Shown here: positions 39,974 through 49,416 of the stretch, in pieces
Numbering within the stretch: the stretch's first letter is position 1
Layout: the number at the start of each line of letters is the position of its first letter
Source: a virus
Virus record (IMG/VR): IMGVR_UViG_3300035698_035310
Location: 1 to 64,000 of that record
Direction: 5' to 3' (one strand)
DNA: 64,000 nucleotides
Program-made: the position numbers and the translations under genes
The notes under the pieces: model-generated
What the model was told of the DNA's origin: nothing
Database searches by the model: none
Seen by the model: the letters and a program-made list of their open reading frames with translations, nothing else

Positions 39974-40621
39974 ATGACGAACAGAGTAGTTTTAGTAAGA
40001 CACGGACAAAGCACCGGAAATGCAGACGGTAGTTTTTATAAACACAATGTAGACGCCGCTGTATGTTTAACGCAACTTGGTGTAAGCCAAGCGTTACATG
40101 CTGGTCAAAAACTTGATGAATTGCGTGGTCATTTAAAATGGCCTTGGCACGGTGTTTTAGCGTTCACCTCAGAATATACAAGAGCGCAACAAACAGGTAG
40201 AATTGTTCTTGATAAAATGGGTCTTAAGCATATTGATATGACAATAACACCCGCGATAAATGAACGCATGTATGGTGATAATGACACGCCACCAGATTGG
40301 CATAAAAACGCTTATGCAGTATGTTCTAATGGTGAATCGTTATTAGCCGCACAGGCAAGATTTAACGGATGGTGGGCAACGATGGAGCCTAATCTATCAC
40401 AGAGAGATATCGTTTTATTTTGTCATGGTGAAATAATGAAAAGTATAACTGCGACATTACTCAATCTATCACCAACAGAATTGGTTAAAGTGTCGACACC
40501 GAATGCGGTCCCAGTTATATTTGAACGAACTGTTGATTCTTTAACGGGACGATCAACATACAATCCATCAATTCATACATTTAAACGTTATGATGATACA
40601 GCAACCGACGTAATTCATTAA
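39974..40621 (+). CDS. histidine phosphatase (phosphoglycerate-mutase-like)
   Basis: 215 residues. The catalytic start VVLVRHGQSTGN (RHG motif) and a later FCHGEIMKS with the second His are present. The family dephosphorylates sugars, nucleotides or proteins. Downstream of the attenuator-like hairpin. Confidence 0.8.
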   Translation: MTNRVVLVRHGQSTGNADGSFYKHNVDAAVCLTQLGVSQALHAGQKLDELRGHLKWPWHGVLAFTSEYTRAQQTGRIVLDKMGLKHIDMTITPAINERMYGDNDTPPDWHKNAYAVCSNGESLLAAQARFNGWWATMEPNLSQRDIVLFCHGEIMKSITATLLNLSPTELVKVSTPNAVPVIFERTVDSLTGRSTYNPSIHTFKRYDDTATDVIH

Positions 40622-40630
40622 GGGGGTAAC

Positions 40631-40840
40631 ATGACAATACCAGTTGCATTATATATAAAAAAGGCTGATGATGGATTTGATTTGGTCGTGAAAACATTAA
40701 ATGATGGCGTTGAGCATTTTGTAAATGATAATACAATAACAACCACGACAGAAGCGTTTGAATTGTTTGAGTTTTTGAAAGATAAATCAAATGAGAATGA
40801 AAATTATGACATTCAATATGTTAGTGATAATATATTATAA
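40631..40840 (+). CDS. small hypothetical protein
   Basis: 69 residues, acidic. Ribosome binding site AAGGGGGTAAC. Converges with the aspartoacylase-like gene, overlapping it by six bases. Confidence 0.6.
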   Translation: MTIPVALYIKKADDGFDLVVKTLNDGVEHFVNDNTITTTTEAFELFEFLKDKSNENENYDIQYVSDNIL

Positions 40841-41386
40841 GATTTTCATAACAGTTAATAACTGTATTATTCCTACGACACCTGCTTCAACACTTTCGTC
40901 ATGCATTTCGTCGACTCCTTCAAATGTTAATGAAGGAATATTATGTTGATCACAAAAATATCTTAAACTGTGTTCGGGTGCAGGTTGATAATAGTGTGGC
41001 AATCCCATTAACGATGCTATATTACTGGCACATTTATTTGGGAATACTGCTATTTCGTCAAGACCCGTTATAGGGGTGCTATGACAATCGATAACCAATT
41101 GTGATTGTTTGGTTTTCTCTTTAATTATATTGACCATATCGTCTAATTCAAGTATATTAGTTGATTGGTCGCCATATGCACGATTTAAGTTAACTCCGTT
41201 GAATTCACGGGTTTTATCGATGAATGCAGGTCGATTGGCGATAGGTATTATATGCACCCCATTATTTGGTGGTATTATTTTTGATAATTCTTGACATATT
41301 TCCACACCTATAGGCTCATTGCCATGTTGTCCGCCAATTATTAAACATTTAGAGGATGGTTTATCATATAATTCAAACAGTTTCAT
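40835..41386 (-). CDS. succinylglutamate desuccinylase/aspartoacylase-like protein
   Basis: 183 residues. Zinc-site pattern GGQHGNEPIG (HxxE), then NLNRAYGD, then VIDCHS, then a Glu in LTFEGVDE: the M14/AstE-AspA core. It would cleave an amide bond in a small substrate such as an N-acyl amino acid. The N-terminus KLFELYDK resembles the short lead shared by several genes here. A late promoter box GATAAATA lies five bases before the ATG on the minus strand. Confidence 0.7.
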   Translation of the reverse strand: MKLFELYDKPSSKCLIIGGQHGNEPIGVEICQELSKIIPPNNGVHIIPIANRPAFIDKTREFNGVNLNRAYGDQSTNILELDDMVNIIKEKTKQSQLVIDCHSTPITGLDEIAVFPNKCASNIASLMGLPHYYQPAPEHSLRYFCDQHNIPSLTFEGVDEMHDESVEAGVVGIIQLLTVMKIL

Positions 41387-41391
41387 ATTTA

Positions 41392-41399
41392 TATTTATC
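41392..41399 (-). promoter_or_regulatory. late promoter box five bases before ATG
   Basis: On the minus strand: GATAAATA, TAAAT, ATG 41386. Confidence 0.6.
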
Positions 41400-41450
41400 G
41401 ATTACATAAATAATAAATAATATAGGATCGTATGAAAACCGGAACAAATT

Positions 41451-42050
41451 ATGAATCAAAAACAATTTAAAAATTATCTTAATGATGTCATCGAAGAGAA
41501 AAGCACCATTGTTGAAGATGATGCCAACAAGAAACCCGATGAAAGCGCTGTCTCCAGCAAAATAACTCCTATTTCTTCCAAGATAAAAAATATCAAAGAA
41601 GCCAACGCAACCGTTGCGTCAGAACGGATACCAATTGAAGAAATTAAAACTGATATTGTCGAAGAAACAAAAAATATTGTTGCTGTTATCGCAGAAAATC
41701 CTGATCTTAATGAACATCAAGAACTTGGCGCTGGAACGGTGTTAATTCTTGAAGCATTAAACAAATTAATAGACAAAGTGGATGTTCTTATCAACACCGC
41801 GCCGCCTGAAATTATCGTCCCTGCACCAATAGTAAAACTTACTTTACCGGAAAGCAAGAATGTTGTTAAAAGAATTGTTCGCAATGAAGAAACTGGTTTA
41901 ATAGACCATATAGTAGAATCACCAGAAGAACCACTTTTAGAACAAGTCGTTGTTACGCCAGAAAAACCAACAATTAAAAAAGCAGTGGCAAAGAAGGCAC
42001 CAGTTAAGAAGGCACCTCCTAAAAAAGCAACAAAGGAAAAAAGTAAATGA
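41451..42050 (+). CDS. hypothetical protein with Lys/Ala/Pro tail
   Basis: 199 residues. Helical, charged first part, a Pro-rich middle (APPEIIVPAPIV) and a tail of KKAPVKK-type repeats. Possibly virion-associated. Its stop overlaps the next ATG (ATGA). Confidence 0.65.
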   Translation: MNQKQFKNYLNDVIEEKSTIVEDDANKKPDESAVSSKITPISSKIKNIKEANATVASERIPIEEIKTDIVEETKNIVAVIAENPDLNEHQELGAGTVLILEALNKLIDKVDVLINTAPPEIIVPAPIVKLTLPESKNVVKRIVRNEETGLIDHIVESPEEPLLEQVVVTPEKPTIKKAVAKKAPVKKAPPKKATKEKSK

Positions 42051-42661
42051 CCTTATTAGTACCAGATGCAGCAGAAACAATAATTTAATCCAATTTTTTG
42101 AATAAAACCCCATCGGAAGATTTAGTCATTAGATTATATGCTAACGATGTGACACCCGCAGAGTCCGATACAGAAGCAGATTACACAGAAGCAACTGGCG
42201 GCGGCTATGTTGATGGAACGGCAGAAGTTAATGATGATAATGTTCTTGAACTTTCGACCTTCGAATTTGTTGCTTCTGGTGGTGTAGATGTTGATGGAAC
42301 TGCTGATATAGACAATACCGATATAGATAATATCAAAATACTTGACGAAGAATATATTGTCGGTGTATATCTTAACGCGAATGATCTGGTAATTGAAGAA
42401 GCATATAGCACAGAAGAAATATTGGCATTAGATGATGAATTCTTATTAAATTATCAATTGTTCGAACATTCTGATTTTGTTAAAAAAGACGAATCACAAA
42501 CCATATTGCAATTCGTTGAAGAGTGTATATTGTTATACGATATGAATGATGAAAAACGTTCTGTCGTTTTAGAAGAAACATTGAATACAATTCAAATTAA
42601 AAACATTAAAAGTGCAAACGATATAGAAAACGAAATATTTGCACTTTACGAACTGCTTTAA
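42047..42661 (+). CDS. virion-type protein with in-frame TAA at codon 14
   Basis: ATG 42047 overlaps the previous stop (ATGA). It reads TLLVPDAAETII, then TAA (42086-42088), then in the same frame SNFLNKTPSEDLVIRLYANDVTPAESD and TEADYTEATGGGY. The N-terminal pattern is that of a phage structural family beginning with xLLVPDxxE. From the TTG at 42098 a 187-residue product is possible. The later part is acidic and repetitive (VDGTAE, VDGTADID). Confidence 0.6.
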
Positions 42662-42951
42662 TATATCACAAATTACATTTAAAGATTGACAATTGTGGCA
42701 ACACGTGATAAAAATATCATGCGTAAGTTTCGAAGAAAACGTCGTGTATAAAATAGATTATAAGATTAGGCGCATGTAGGTACATTGGATATCGAGCGTG
42801 ATATATGATTTATGTAGATGTGAAAAATTAACATAAGTTTCTTGAGCGATAAGTACTATATTTAACTATGTTACTTGAATAAGTGTCCCACTAACCGTCT
42901 AATATTAGAAGAATAAAGTGGGACACTTATCACAATTTAAAGGAGAATAAA
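42662..42951 (+). other. 290-nt gene-free leader with hairpin
   Basis: No ORF of note. Its main feature is the inverted repeat at 42879-42930. Confidence 0.5.
42879..42930 (+). promoter_or_regulatory. perfect 14-bp inverted repeat before small gene and aspS
   Basis: ATAAGTGTCCCACT (42879-42892) pairs with AGTGGGACACTTAT (42917-42930). The loop contains the palindrome TCTAATATTAGA. No T run follows, so regulation of the message or a protein site is more likely than termination. Confidence 0.6.
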
Positions 42952-43155
42952 GTGTTTAATCGTAAAAAGCCACATTGTCATTATTATCGCAACGGTGAAT
43001 ATTTTGATCATGGTAGATATATATTCGATAAAAAACCCAATCGCGGTGATATCATAGCACCATTTAGAAATAATGCGGGTGATATAAAATTTAGAGTATT
43101 ATCAATTGAATTGGATGATGATGTGTTTAAAATAGAAATAGAAACAGTGGAGTAA
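42952..43155 (+). CDS. small hypothetical protein (GTG start)
   Basis: 67 residues, starts GTG after AAAGGAGAATAAA. Basic N-terminus. Directly upstream of aspS with four bases between. Confidence 0.6.
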   Translation: MFNRKKPHCHYYRNGEYFDHGRYIFDKKPNRGDIIAPFRNNAGDIKFRVLSIELDDDVFKIEIETVE

Positions 43156-43159
43156 AAAA

Positions 43160-44974
43160 ATGATTACAAAAACAAACAAACTGCTAATTTGTAAAGCTGG
43201 TGAAGTAGTGACTATTCAGGGTTGGGTTCATAGAACACGCGACCATGGCGGACTTACTTTCATCGATTTCCGCGATTATGAAGGATTGGTGCAGTGTGTT
43301 TTTGACAATTATGGTGGTACGGTTGATTATCATCATTTGCGGGATGAGTCTGTCGTCCGAATGACTGGTGCTGTCAGATTGCGACCAACGGGAACGGAAA
43401 ATCCTAACTTGCGTACAGGCGACATTGAGATTGAAGTTAGTGAGATAGAAATATTGAACGGCGCGGATGTGTTGCCATTTAAGGTGTTTGCTGAAGAAGA
43501 AGAATATACGCCGTCTTTGGAACAACGATTAAAATATCGTTATTTGGACTTGCGTCGTGATGAAAATCAAAAAATGTTGAAGTTGCGGTCTGATGTTCAG
43601 CATTTTATCAGAAACTACATGCATGATCAAGAATTCATAGAAGTTCAAACGCCTACCTTATCGTCGACGTCACCAGAAGGAGCAAGAGATTTTTTGATTC
43701 CGAGCAGAATACACAAAGGTCAAGTATATTCATTAATTCAATCACCACAAATTCAAAAACAATTGCTAATGGCGAGCGGTGTAGAAAAATACTATCAATT
43801 ATGTCGCTGTTGGCGCGATGAGGCGTCACGTTCTGATCGCGCACTTGAATTTACACAGTTGGATTTAGAAATTGGATTTGGCACACAAGAAATGGTGTTT
43901 AGTTTAGTTGAACCATTGTTGACAGAGATGTTTGAATCATATGGACTAGGATGGAAGTTGAATCAATCACCGAGATATGATGATGGCGATCATGGATTTG
44001 TGAGAATACCATATAAAGAATCAATTGAAAAATATGGCACGGATAAACCCGATCTACGGGCGAGTCTTGAAATGACCGATGTGACTATTTTATTCAAGAA
44101 GCAAGGGCCGCAATTCATTGTGGATGCTGTTGAATCAGGACAAATAGTTAAAGCAATACATCTTACGGATGCAGATGGATTAAGTGGTAAATTCTACAAA
44201 GATATTGAAAAATATGCTCAAGAGTTGGGTATGCCGGGATTGGGATATGTCAAATCTGGTTTCAGTGTAGATAATGGCGGAAACCCCGGACCATTGGCTA
44301 AAATGATGAATGCTGGACAATTGACGCAGTTAAGATCAATAGTTGGGTTTAATCCTTTATCTAGTGACACACAGGCAACCTTCCTTATGGTTGGGCATCC
44401 TAAAGCAGTAAACGCATGGGGTGCCGATTTACGGGTTGAGTTATCCAAGCGAACCAAAAACTTTGATGAAGAATCTTATGAGTTTTGTTGGATTGTAGAT
44501 TTTCCATTTTTTGAAGAAAATGAAGAAACGGGAAAGATTGATTTCTCGCATAATCCATTTAGTATGCCAAAAGGTGGCATGGAAGCATTGGAAAATAAAA
44601 ATCTGTTGGATATTTTAGCTTGTCAGTATGACACGGTTCTGAACGGAATGGAAATTAACAGTGGTGGCGAACGAAACTATAATCCAGAAATTATGAAAAA
44701 AGTTTTTGAAATAGTCGGATATGATGAATCGGTAGTTGAAGAAAAGTTTCCTTCGTTGTGGGGGGCGATGAAACTTGGTCATCCCCCTTGCGCTGGTTGT
44801 GCACCGGGTATAGACCGATTGATACAATTATTGATGTTTAAAGATGGTGGGCATATAAGAGATGTGACGGCATTTCCAATAGGTTCAAATGGGATTGATT
44901 TATTAATGGGGGCACCATCTGTGCCATCGGATGAACAAATTAAAGAGTTGGGTATTAAATTTCAGAAGAAATGA
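43160..44974 (+). CDS. aspS: aspartyl-tRNA synthetase
   Basis: 604 residues, bacterial-type length with the extra GAD-like insertion. The OB-fold anticodon-binding domain (GWVHRTRDHGGLTFIDFRD) comes first; class II motif 1 FIEVQTPTLSSTSPEGARDFL, motif 2 YQLCRCWRDEASRSDRALEFTQLDLE and motif 3 GCAPGIDRLIQLL follow. Charges tRNA-Asp; three tRNA-Asp(GUC) genes lie at 22.4-22.9 kb. Confidence 0.95.
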   Translation: MITKTNKLLICKAGEVVTIQGWVHRTRDHGGLTFIDFRDYEGLVQCVFDNYGGTVDYHHLRDESVVRMTGAVRLRPTGTENPNLRTGDIEIEVSEIEILNGADVLPFKVFAEEEEYTPSLEQRLKYRYLDLRRDENQKMLKLRSDVQHFIRNYMHDQEFIEVQTPTLSSTSPEGARDFLIPSRIHKGQVYSLIQSPQIQKQLLMASGVEKYYQLCRCWRDEASRSDRALEFTQLDLEIGFGTQEMVFSLVEPLLTEMFESYGLGWKLNQSPRYDDGDHGFVRIPYKESIEKYGTDKPDLRASLEMTDVTILFKKQGPQFIVDAVESGQIVKAIHLTDADGLSGKFYKDIEKYAQELGMPGLGYVKSGFSVDNGGNPGPLAKMMNAGQLTQLRSIVGFNPLSSDTQATFLMVGHPKAVNAWGADLRVELSKRTKNFDEESYEFCWIVDFPFFEENEETGKIDFSHNPFSMPKGGMEALENKNLLDILACQYDTVLNGMEINSGGERNYNPEIMKKVFEIVGYDESVVEEKFPSLWGAMKLGHPPCAGCAPGIDRLIQLLMFKDGGHIRDVTAFPIGSNGIDLLMGAPSVPSDEQIKELGIKFQKK

Positions 44975-45965
44975 TGTCCCATTCTGATTCCCATATTTCA
45001 ACTAGATTATAACCTGCATTTATTATACGCTGGCGTTTTAGTTGAGTTTCTTCGTGTAAATGACCCATCGTTTTATGGTTTACTTTGTTTATGATATCTG
45101 GGGTATATTTATTTGGATTGCCGTGCCAATAATCGCCCCAGAATTCATATATTGTATTATCTATAAGACCATCAACGCAAATTTTACCAGTTTTTATATT
45201 ATCATTTAACGATATAACGACTTGCCTATTATTATGATTATTTGGCACCGAGATATGATCTAACCAACTATCTTGTTTTTTCCATTTTATCTTACATAGT
45301 TTACATCCTCCTGATGATGTATCCAGCAACGATTTAGAAGCCGTAAGGATGGGCTGGTTGTGTTTTTTGCATACCAAGTTAGTTATAGGATAATGAACGC
45401 CTGTATGCGCCGCATTTGCCCAATCTAGGTTATTGTATTGTTCCATTCCAAACACTGATATGTATCTATTTTTATATTCTTCTAATGTGATTGATTTAAA
45501 TAATGATAACGATTCGTTTCCACACTTAAGACATCCACCAGTAGCAGATTTTAATAAATCTTTTGGGCAAGACATTATAGGTTCATTATGGATTTTACAT
45601 ATTAAATTATCAACGGATGATAACGCCCCGTTATATGATGAATCGCACCAATTTAATTTATCGTGTTTATATATGCCGAATATTTTTATATATTCATTTC
45701 GAAATATAATAAGTGATTTTTTATTGGGATTGCAGTTGGATTTATGTTCAGTTATGCATTGGGGGCAACCACCATTGCCATTATATATCAAATTGTTGGC
45801 ATGCTGTGAAACTAATTGATTGTGTATTATACATAGTAAATTGTTTATTGGTTTATGTATACTAATATATTCAGCATTTGACCAATTTAGATTATCAAAT
45901 TTGTTTTGACCATGCTTTTTAATATAACGTTCTTTTATTGTGTTTAGGTTTATATTTCTTGACAT
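44955..45965 (-). CDS. homing endonuclease-like protein (F-TflIV/VSR-like type)
   Basis: 336 residues. Four repeats of a Cys-containing DNA-binding unit (for example FGIYKHDKLNWCDS, FGMEQYNNLDWANAAHTGVHYP, each with CxxH and CxxC) precede a nuclease core ICVDGLIDNTIYEFWGDYWHGNP...RIINAGYNLVEIWESEW, the restriction-like fold with E and D. Its 3' end overlaps the 3' end of aspS by 20 bases. Ribosome binding site AAGGAAG. Confidence 0.8.
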   Translation of the reverse strand: MSRNINLNTIKERYIKKHGQNKFDNLNWSNAEYISIHKPINNLLCIIHNQLVSQHANNLIYNGNGGCPQCITEHKSNCNPNKKSLIIFRNEYIKIFGIYKHDKLNWCDSSYNGALSSVDNLICKIHNEPIMSCPKDLLKSATGGCLKCGNESLSLFKSITLEEYKNRYISVFGMEQYNNLDWANAAHTGVHYPITNLVCKKHNQPILTASKSLLDTSSGGCKLCKIKWKKQDSWLDHISVPNNHNNRQVVISLNDNIKTGKICVDGLIDNTIYEFWGDYWHGNPNKYTPDIINKVNHKTMGHLHEETQLKRQRIINAGYNLVEIWESEWDIISSEI

Positions 45966-46030
45966 TATTGCTTCCTTGCTTTACTATATAAATAGTTTTG
46001 GGGACACCAGTTACTTCCTTGCAACTGCTG

Positions 46031-46052
46031 TTTAGATGTCCTACCATCTAAA
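46031..46052 (+). other. hairpin between divergent genes
   Basis: TTTAGATG (46031-46038) pairs with CATCTAAA (46045-46052); a second CAGTT/AACTG hairpin lies just before. Confidence 0.4.
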
Positions 46053-46091
46053 CTTACCCTATATCTATTTATCAATAAAATTGGAAATCAA

Positions 46092-46598
46092 ATGCTTAAA
46101 TTAATGGAACAAATTGAAAACTTCAACGATCCACGTAAAGATGGGTTGTTGAAGTTCCATCAAGATAATATGGATTTTGTTAATACCGCAAAAGGGTCTT
46201 CGCATAACCATCAGGCATGGGAAGGTGGATATAAAGATCATATTGCTGAAACCTTGCGTATTGCTGATGTCGTTTATGCTGGAATGTCGCAAATACGTGA
46301 AATGCCATTTGAACTTGATTCGGGCAAAATTTGTTTATTATTGCACGATATTGAGAAAATATGGAAATATTCAACGGGTGAAGATATCAATAAACAGTCT
46401 TGGTATACTAATATCTTACCAACAGTTTATAAAGTTGAATTGACCGATGATGAAATGAATGCATTAGAATATACACATGGCGAAGTTGACGATCACTCTA
46501 AAACAGAGAGAAAAATGGGTCGACTAGCAGCATTTGTTCATGCTTGTGATTGTATGTCAGCAAGATTGTGGCACGATGAAGGTAAAGGATTGGGCTAA
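46092..46598 (+). CDS. HD-domain phosphohydrolase
   Basis: 168 residues. H...H...HD...D pattern: SSHNHQAWEGGYKDHI, LLLHDIEKIW (HD), YTHGEVDDHS and AFVHACDCMSARLW. A metal-dependent phosphohydrolase of nucleotides, cyclic nucleotides or RNA; substrate unknown. Confidence 0.8.
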   Translation: MLKLMEQIENFNDPRKDGLLKFHQDNMDFVNTAKGSSHNHQAWEGGYKDHIAETLRIADVVYAGMSQIREMPFELDSGKICLLLHDIEKIWKYSTGEDINKQSWYTNILPTVYKVELTDDEMNALEYTHGEVDDHSKTERKMGRLAAFVHACDCMSARLWHDEGKGLG

Positions 46599-46701
46599 AT
46601 AAAAACATAGGCGGTAGGATAAGTGCTCCACACATGGTGGTAATGATTATTTAATCGGCAATATGCTATACCCAGCGCCCGTTGATGCGTGGTAACAGAA
46701 A

Positions 46702-47130
46702 TCAACTACTTTCTAATTTTGCTACTTCTGATTCCCAATCGATGGGAAGTATTTCACGAATATGGCTATATTTAAATTTTATAATATGTTTTGCTGGATC
46801 GCTGTCGCCATAATCGAAATCAAGTTTGTGCTCTATGCATTCACTTGATACAAGTTCAATTGAGCAATATGGATTGGATGAACTAGCGAGTGGTTCTACA
46901 TATATTGGTAATGTGTTTTTGACTATGAAATTAACCACATTAATCATCGATAGTTCTACTGATTGTCTAATGGTTACATCAAATGTTTTATTTTTCATGT
47001 CGATTGAGCATTTTTCAATATTTCGTGTAATACATGCTTGATCTTTGTAAAATATAGCATGACCAAAAATCACACGAAATTGATATTTAAGAACAGGCAT
47101 CATCATGCCTTGTTTTTCTTTTTTTGTCAT
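46702..47130 (-). CDS. hypothetical protein, possibly virion component
   Basis: 142 residues. The start MMPVLKYQFRVIFG resembles the first strand of phage tail-tube-type proteins, but only weakly. No ribosome binding site stronger than AGGAATTAAT. Confidence 0.5.
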   Translation of the reverse strand: MTKKEKQGMMMPVLKYQFRVIFGHAIFYKDQACITRNIEKCSIDMKNKTFDVTIRQSVELSMINVVNFIVKNTLPIYVEPLASSSNPYCSIELVSSECIEHKLDFDYGDSDPAKHIIKFKYSHIREILPIDWESEVAKLESS

Positions 47131-47191
47131 TATTAATTCCTATAAAGATGAGGGGGTATAATAATATTTATACTATAAATTAAGTGTGGTT

Positions 47192-47647
47192 TTAAAGGGT
47201 TTCGTCGGATTTATTTTTTTCACGCGATCCCTGTGATAACAAATCAAATAATGCTTCTTTGTTTGCTTTTTTTAGGTCATTGTCGACCATATATGATTTA
47301 TAATCTTTTATGATTTTTTGTACTGCTTGTTTATCACCAGTATGCAATGCTGTTTTATATGCATCATATATATCATCGCGATTTACTTTTTCTAAATTGT
47401 ACTCAGTTCTTATTATATTTCTTAATCGAACGTCGTCTGGAAGGTTTCTGCCGACACCACGACCACGTTCGTTTTTGTCCCATGTTTTACCAGCATACTT
47501 TTTTAACGCTGCTTTGGCGTCGGGTCCGCCAGCCCCCACAATGCCAGCATTTGCTGCATTTGCGGTATTTGCAATACCTTTGCCGACGTTTTTTGCAATA
47601 TCTGCAACGCCTTCATCTATATTTTCAAATAGTTCTATAAGTTTCAT
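47192..47647 (-). CDS. hypothetical protein with KLIELFE lead
   Basis: 151 residues. N-terminal MKLIELFENIDEG, a Gly/Ala/Asn-rich stretch and a basic helical tail. Shares the short N-terminal lead type with 41386(-), 47670 and 50914. Perfect late promoter box five bases before the ATG. Confidence 0.65.
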   Translation of the reverse strand: MKLIELFENIDEGVADIAKNVGKGIANTANAANAGIVGAGGPDAKAALKKYAGKTWDKNERGRGVGRNLPDDVRLRNIIRTEYNLEKVNRDDIYDAYKTALHTGDKQAVQKIIKDYKSYMVDNDLKKANKEALFDLLSQGSREKNKSDETL

Positions 47648-47652
47648 ACTAT

Positions 47653-47664
47653 TATTTATAAATA
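47653..47664. promoter_or_regulatory. bidirectional late promoter palindrome
   Basis: TATTTATAAATA reads TATAAATA on both strands. On each strand exactly five bases separate the box from an ATG (47670 on +, 47647 on -). Confidence 0.75.
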
Positions 47665-47669
47665 ACTAC

Positions 47670-47951
47670 ATGAGAGCAAAAGAATTTATAACAGAATACA
47701 TCGGTGATTTGAGTGATTGGGTAATATTATCCAAAAATGCTATATTGTCGAGAATTGCAAAGGGTGAAATACCCAATAATCCAGATTCCATAAAGAAAGC
47801 CGCTATGGATTTGGCTTCACGTATAAAAGATTCCAATGGTGATCCAATACAAGATGTAAGTCCTGAAATGCTTGCTGCCGAAGTAGAACGTCAGATTGAA
47901 TATGATAATTTGTATGACAATTCTCATCTGGGTGGAAAAATACCACAATAA
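47670..47951 (+). CDS. hypothetical protein with MRAKEFITE lead
   Basis: 93 residues, start ATG 47670 (no ribosome binding site). MRAKEFITEYIGDL, then a helical acidic body. The MRA(K/H)E(F/I) lead recurs at 50914. Confidence 0.65.
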   Translation: MRAKEFITEYIGDLSDWVILSKNAILSRIAKGEIPNNPDSIKKAAMDLASRIKDSNGDPIQDVSPEMLAAEVERQIEYDNLYDNSHLGGKIPQ

Positions 47952-47954
47952 CTA

Positions 47955-47982
47955 TTGACACGTATATATAACGTGTTATTAT
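47955..47982 (+). promoter_or_regulatory. sigma70-type promoter
   Basis: TTGACA (47955), 16 bases, TATTAT (47977). An ACGTATATATAACGT palindrome lies in the spacer and could be an operator. Confidence 0.65.
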
Positions 47983-48015
47983 CATAAACTATTATATCGA
48001 ACAAGGAGAAGTATT

Positions 48016-48444
48016 ATGGCCTTACTTAAGGGTACTGGTGTTCTTGTATACGATCCTCCTCGTCCGGGTATGAAAAATACTGATTGGTGGATTGTAGTGA
48101 ACACCGATAATGAAATTTGCCGCTACTATCGTTGGTGGGTTTGGAAACGGTACATGATCGTTCTGAACCAGCCTTCTTGGGGTGCACACATTTCCGTTCT
48201 TCGTGGTGGTAAGCCACGCGAGGACAAAATTCATTTGTGGAAAAAGTATCAAGGTGAAAAAATTGATTTTGAATATTCACCAAACATTCATCAACAGGGT
48301 GATGACACTGGTGATTTAGGACCACACTGGTTTGTTGATGCATGGTCTGAGCGTCTTAGCGACATTCGCGAAGAACTTGGTTTCACAAACGAATTTGGTG
48401 GGAAAAAGATTAAGTATCACCTAACTTGTGGGCGTACCAACTAG
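48016..48444 (+). CDS. conserved phage protein, possibly 2H-like
   Basis: 142 residues. Trp/Tyr-rich. Two H-x-S/T-h motifs, WGAHISVLRG (about 56-65) and IKYHLTCGR (about 131-139), are spaced as in 2H phosphoesterases. Weak but suggestive. Ribosome binding site CAAGGAGAAGTATT. Confidence 0.6.
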   Translation: MALLKGTGVLVYDPPRPGMKNTDWWIVVNTDNEICRYYRWWVWKRYMIVLNQPSWGAHISVLRGGKPREDKIHLWKKYQGEKIDFEYSPNIHQQGDDTGDLGPHWFVDAWSERLSDIREELGFTNEFGGKKIKYHLTCGRTN

Positions 48445-48460
48445 GTACGTCCTTTTTTCT
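48430..48460 (+). terminator. hairpin terminator overlapping gene end
   Basis: GGGCGTACC (48430-48438) pairs with GGTACGTCC (48444-48452) and TTTTTT follows. The stem begins inside the coding sequence. Confidence 0.85.
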
Positions 48461-48487
48461 TGACTTAATTTAATATGAGTGTATAAT
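48460..48487 (+). promoter_or_regulatory. sigma70-type promoter
   Basis: TTGACT (48460), 16 bases, TATAAT (48482). Drives the tRNA at 48497 and the gene after it. Confidence 0.65.
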
Positions 48488-48496
48488 ATATTTAAT

Positions 48497-48572
48497 GTCG
48501 TGGTGGCGAAATTGGTAACGCGATGGCTTGCAAAGATATTTATTGGGTGTTCGAGTCACCCCCACGACTCCA
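48497..48572 (+). tRNA. tRNA-Cys(GCA)-like
   Basis: Acceptor GTCGTGG/CCACGAC, T73, CCA. Loop TTGCAAA gives GCA; the anticodon stem has one mismatch. Isolated from the main array. Confidence 0.65.
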
Positions 48573-48591
48573 AATTTTAAAGGAGATATTC

Positions 48592-49416
48592 ATGAGTAAC
48601 GTTATTGGTGGGCAACAACGGGTTAGATTAATATTTGATAAACGTGCGTCAAATGTTCTATTTGCGAAAGGTCAAAAACGATTATTCAGTGAACCAAATG
48701 GCACTAATCTTATGTTGACTCCTATTATGGGCGGTGGCATCGAAAAAGCAGGTCGCCGTGGTAGTAATAAAAACGGTAAAGTCAATATGGGTGATGAGAT
48801 ATTTCACGATAAAAAAACTGATTGTGCAGAAACTGTTTTATATTATGGAACAAAAGATGCAATGAATTACTATCCTGTTCGGGGACAAGCGCAAATCTAT
48901 CGATCTGGTTATCAATATTATATTGATGAAGTCGATAAATCAAAATATGCGGAATTTGGAAAAGTAACCATTGATTATATTGACGCGTTCGATGAGGATG
49001 ATATTGAAAAATTAAGTTTCGACTTCAATACACCCGCATCGAATAAATATTTTTCTGATATTTTAAGAAATCGCGCAAATGGCGTAGTTGAACCGGGTCG
49101 TATGGCATTATTTTTATATAACGGCAAACCAGCAATTAATTTTTCACCAACTGGTAATGCCATGGCGTTTGCCAAGGTATGGGCAAAAGGACCAGGTACG
49201 GTAAAGGGTGATTTCCATAAAGATGTTGTTAGAAATTTAAAACTTATCCCTGGATCGAGATATAAATTCATCGTTGATGCTTATGATGCTTATGATGCTG
49301 ATATTGTGTATTTGGAATATTTGTCGGAAGTTACTCATTTTGCACAAGTTGAGAAGTATGATTTTCCAGTTGTGACTGCATCCATTGTTCGTAAAAAAGG
49401 CGATTCTTGGGAGTAA
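48592..49416 (+). CDS. hypothetical protein
   Basis: 274 residues from ATG 48592 after AAAGGAGATATTC. Mixed alpha/beta with a DAYDAYDADIVYLEYL acidic/aromatic stretch at the C-terminal third. Unknown; could be structural or an enzyme. It follows directly a tRNA on the same transcript. Confidence 0.65.
   Translation: MSNVIGGQQRVRLIFDKRASNVLFAKGQKRLFSEPNGTNLMLTPIMGGGIEKAGRRGSNKNGKVNMGDEIFHDKKTDCAETVLYYGTKDAMNYYPVRGQAQIYRSGYQYYIDEVDKSKYAEFGKVTIDYIDAFDEDDIEKLSFDFNTPASNKYFSDILRNRANGVVEPGRMALFLYNGKPAINFSPTGNAMAFAKVWAKGPGTVKGDFHKDVVRNLKLIPGSRYKFIVDAYDAYDADIVYLEYLSEVTHFAQVEKYDFPVVTASIVRKKGDSWE

Noticed and set aside
39850-40032. 60-aa ORF over the leader hairpin
   Set aside because: Its sequence simply follows the inverted repeat and it overlaps the real phosphatase start; a tiny peptide from the AAGGAGGTGA site remains possible but unsupported.
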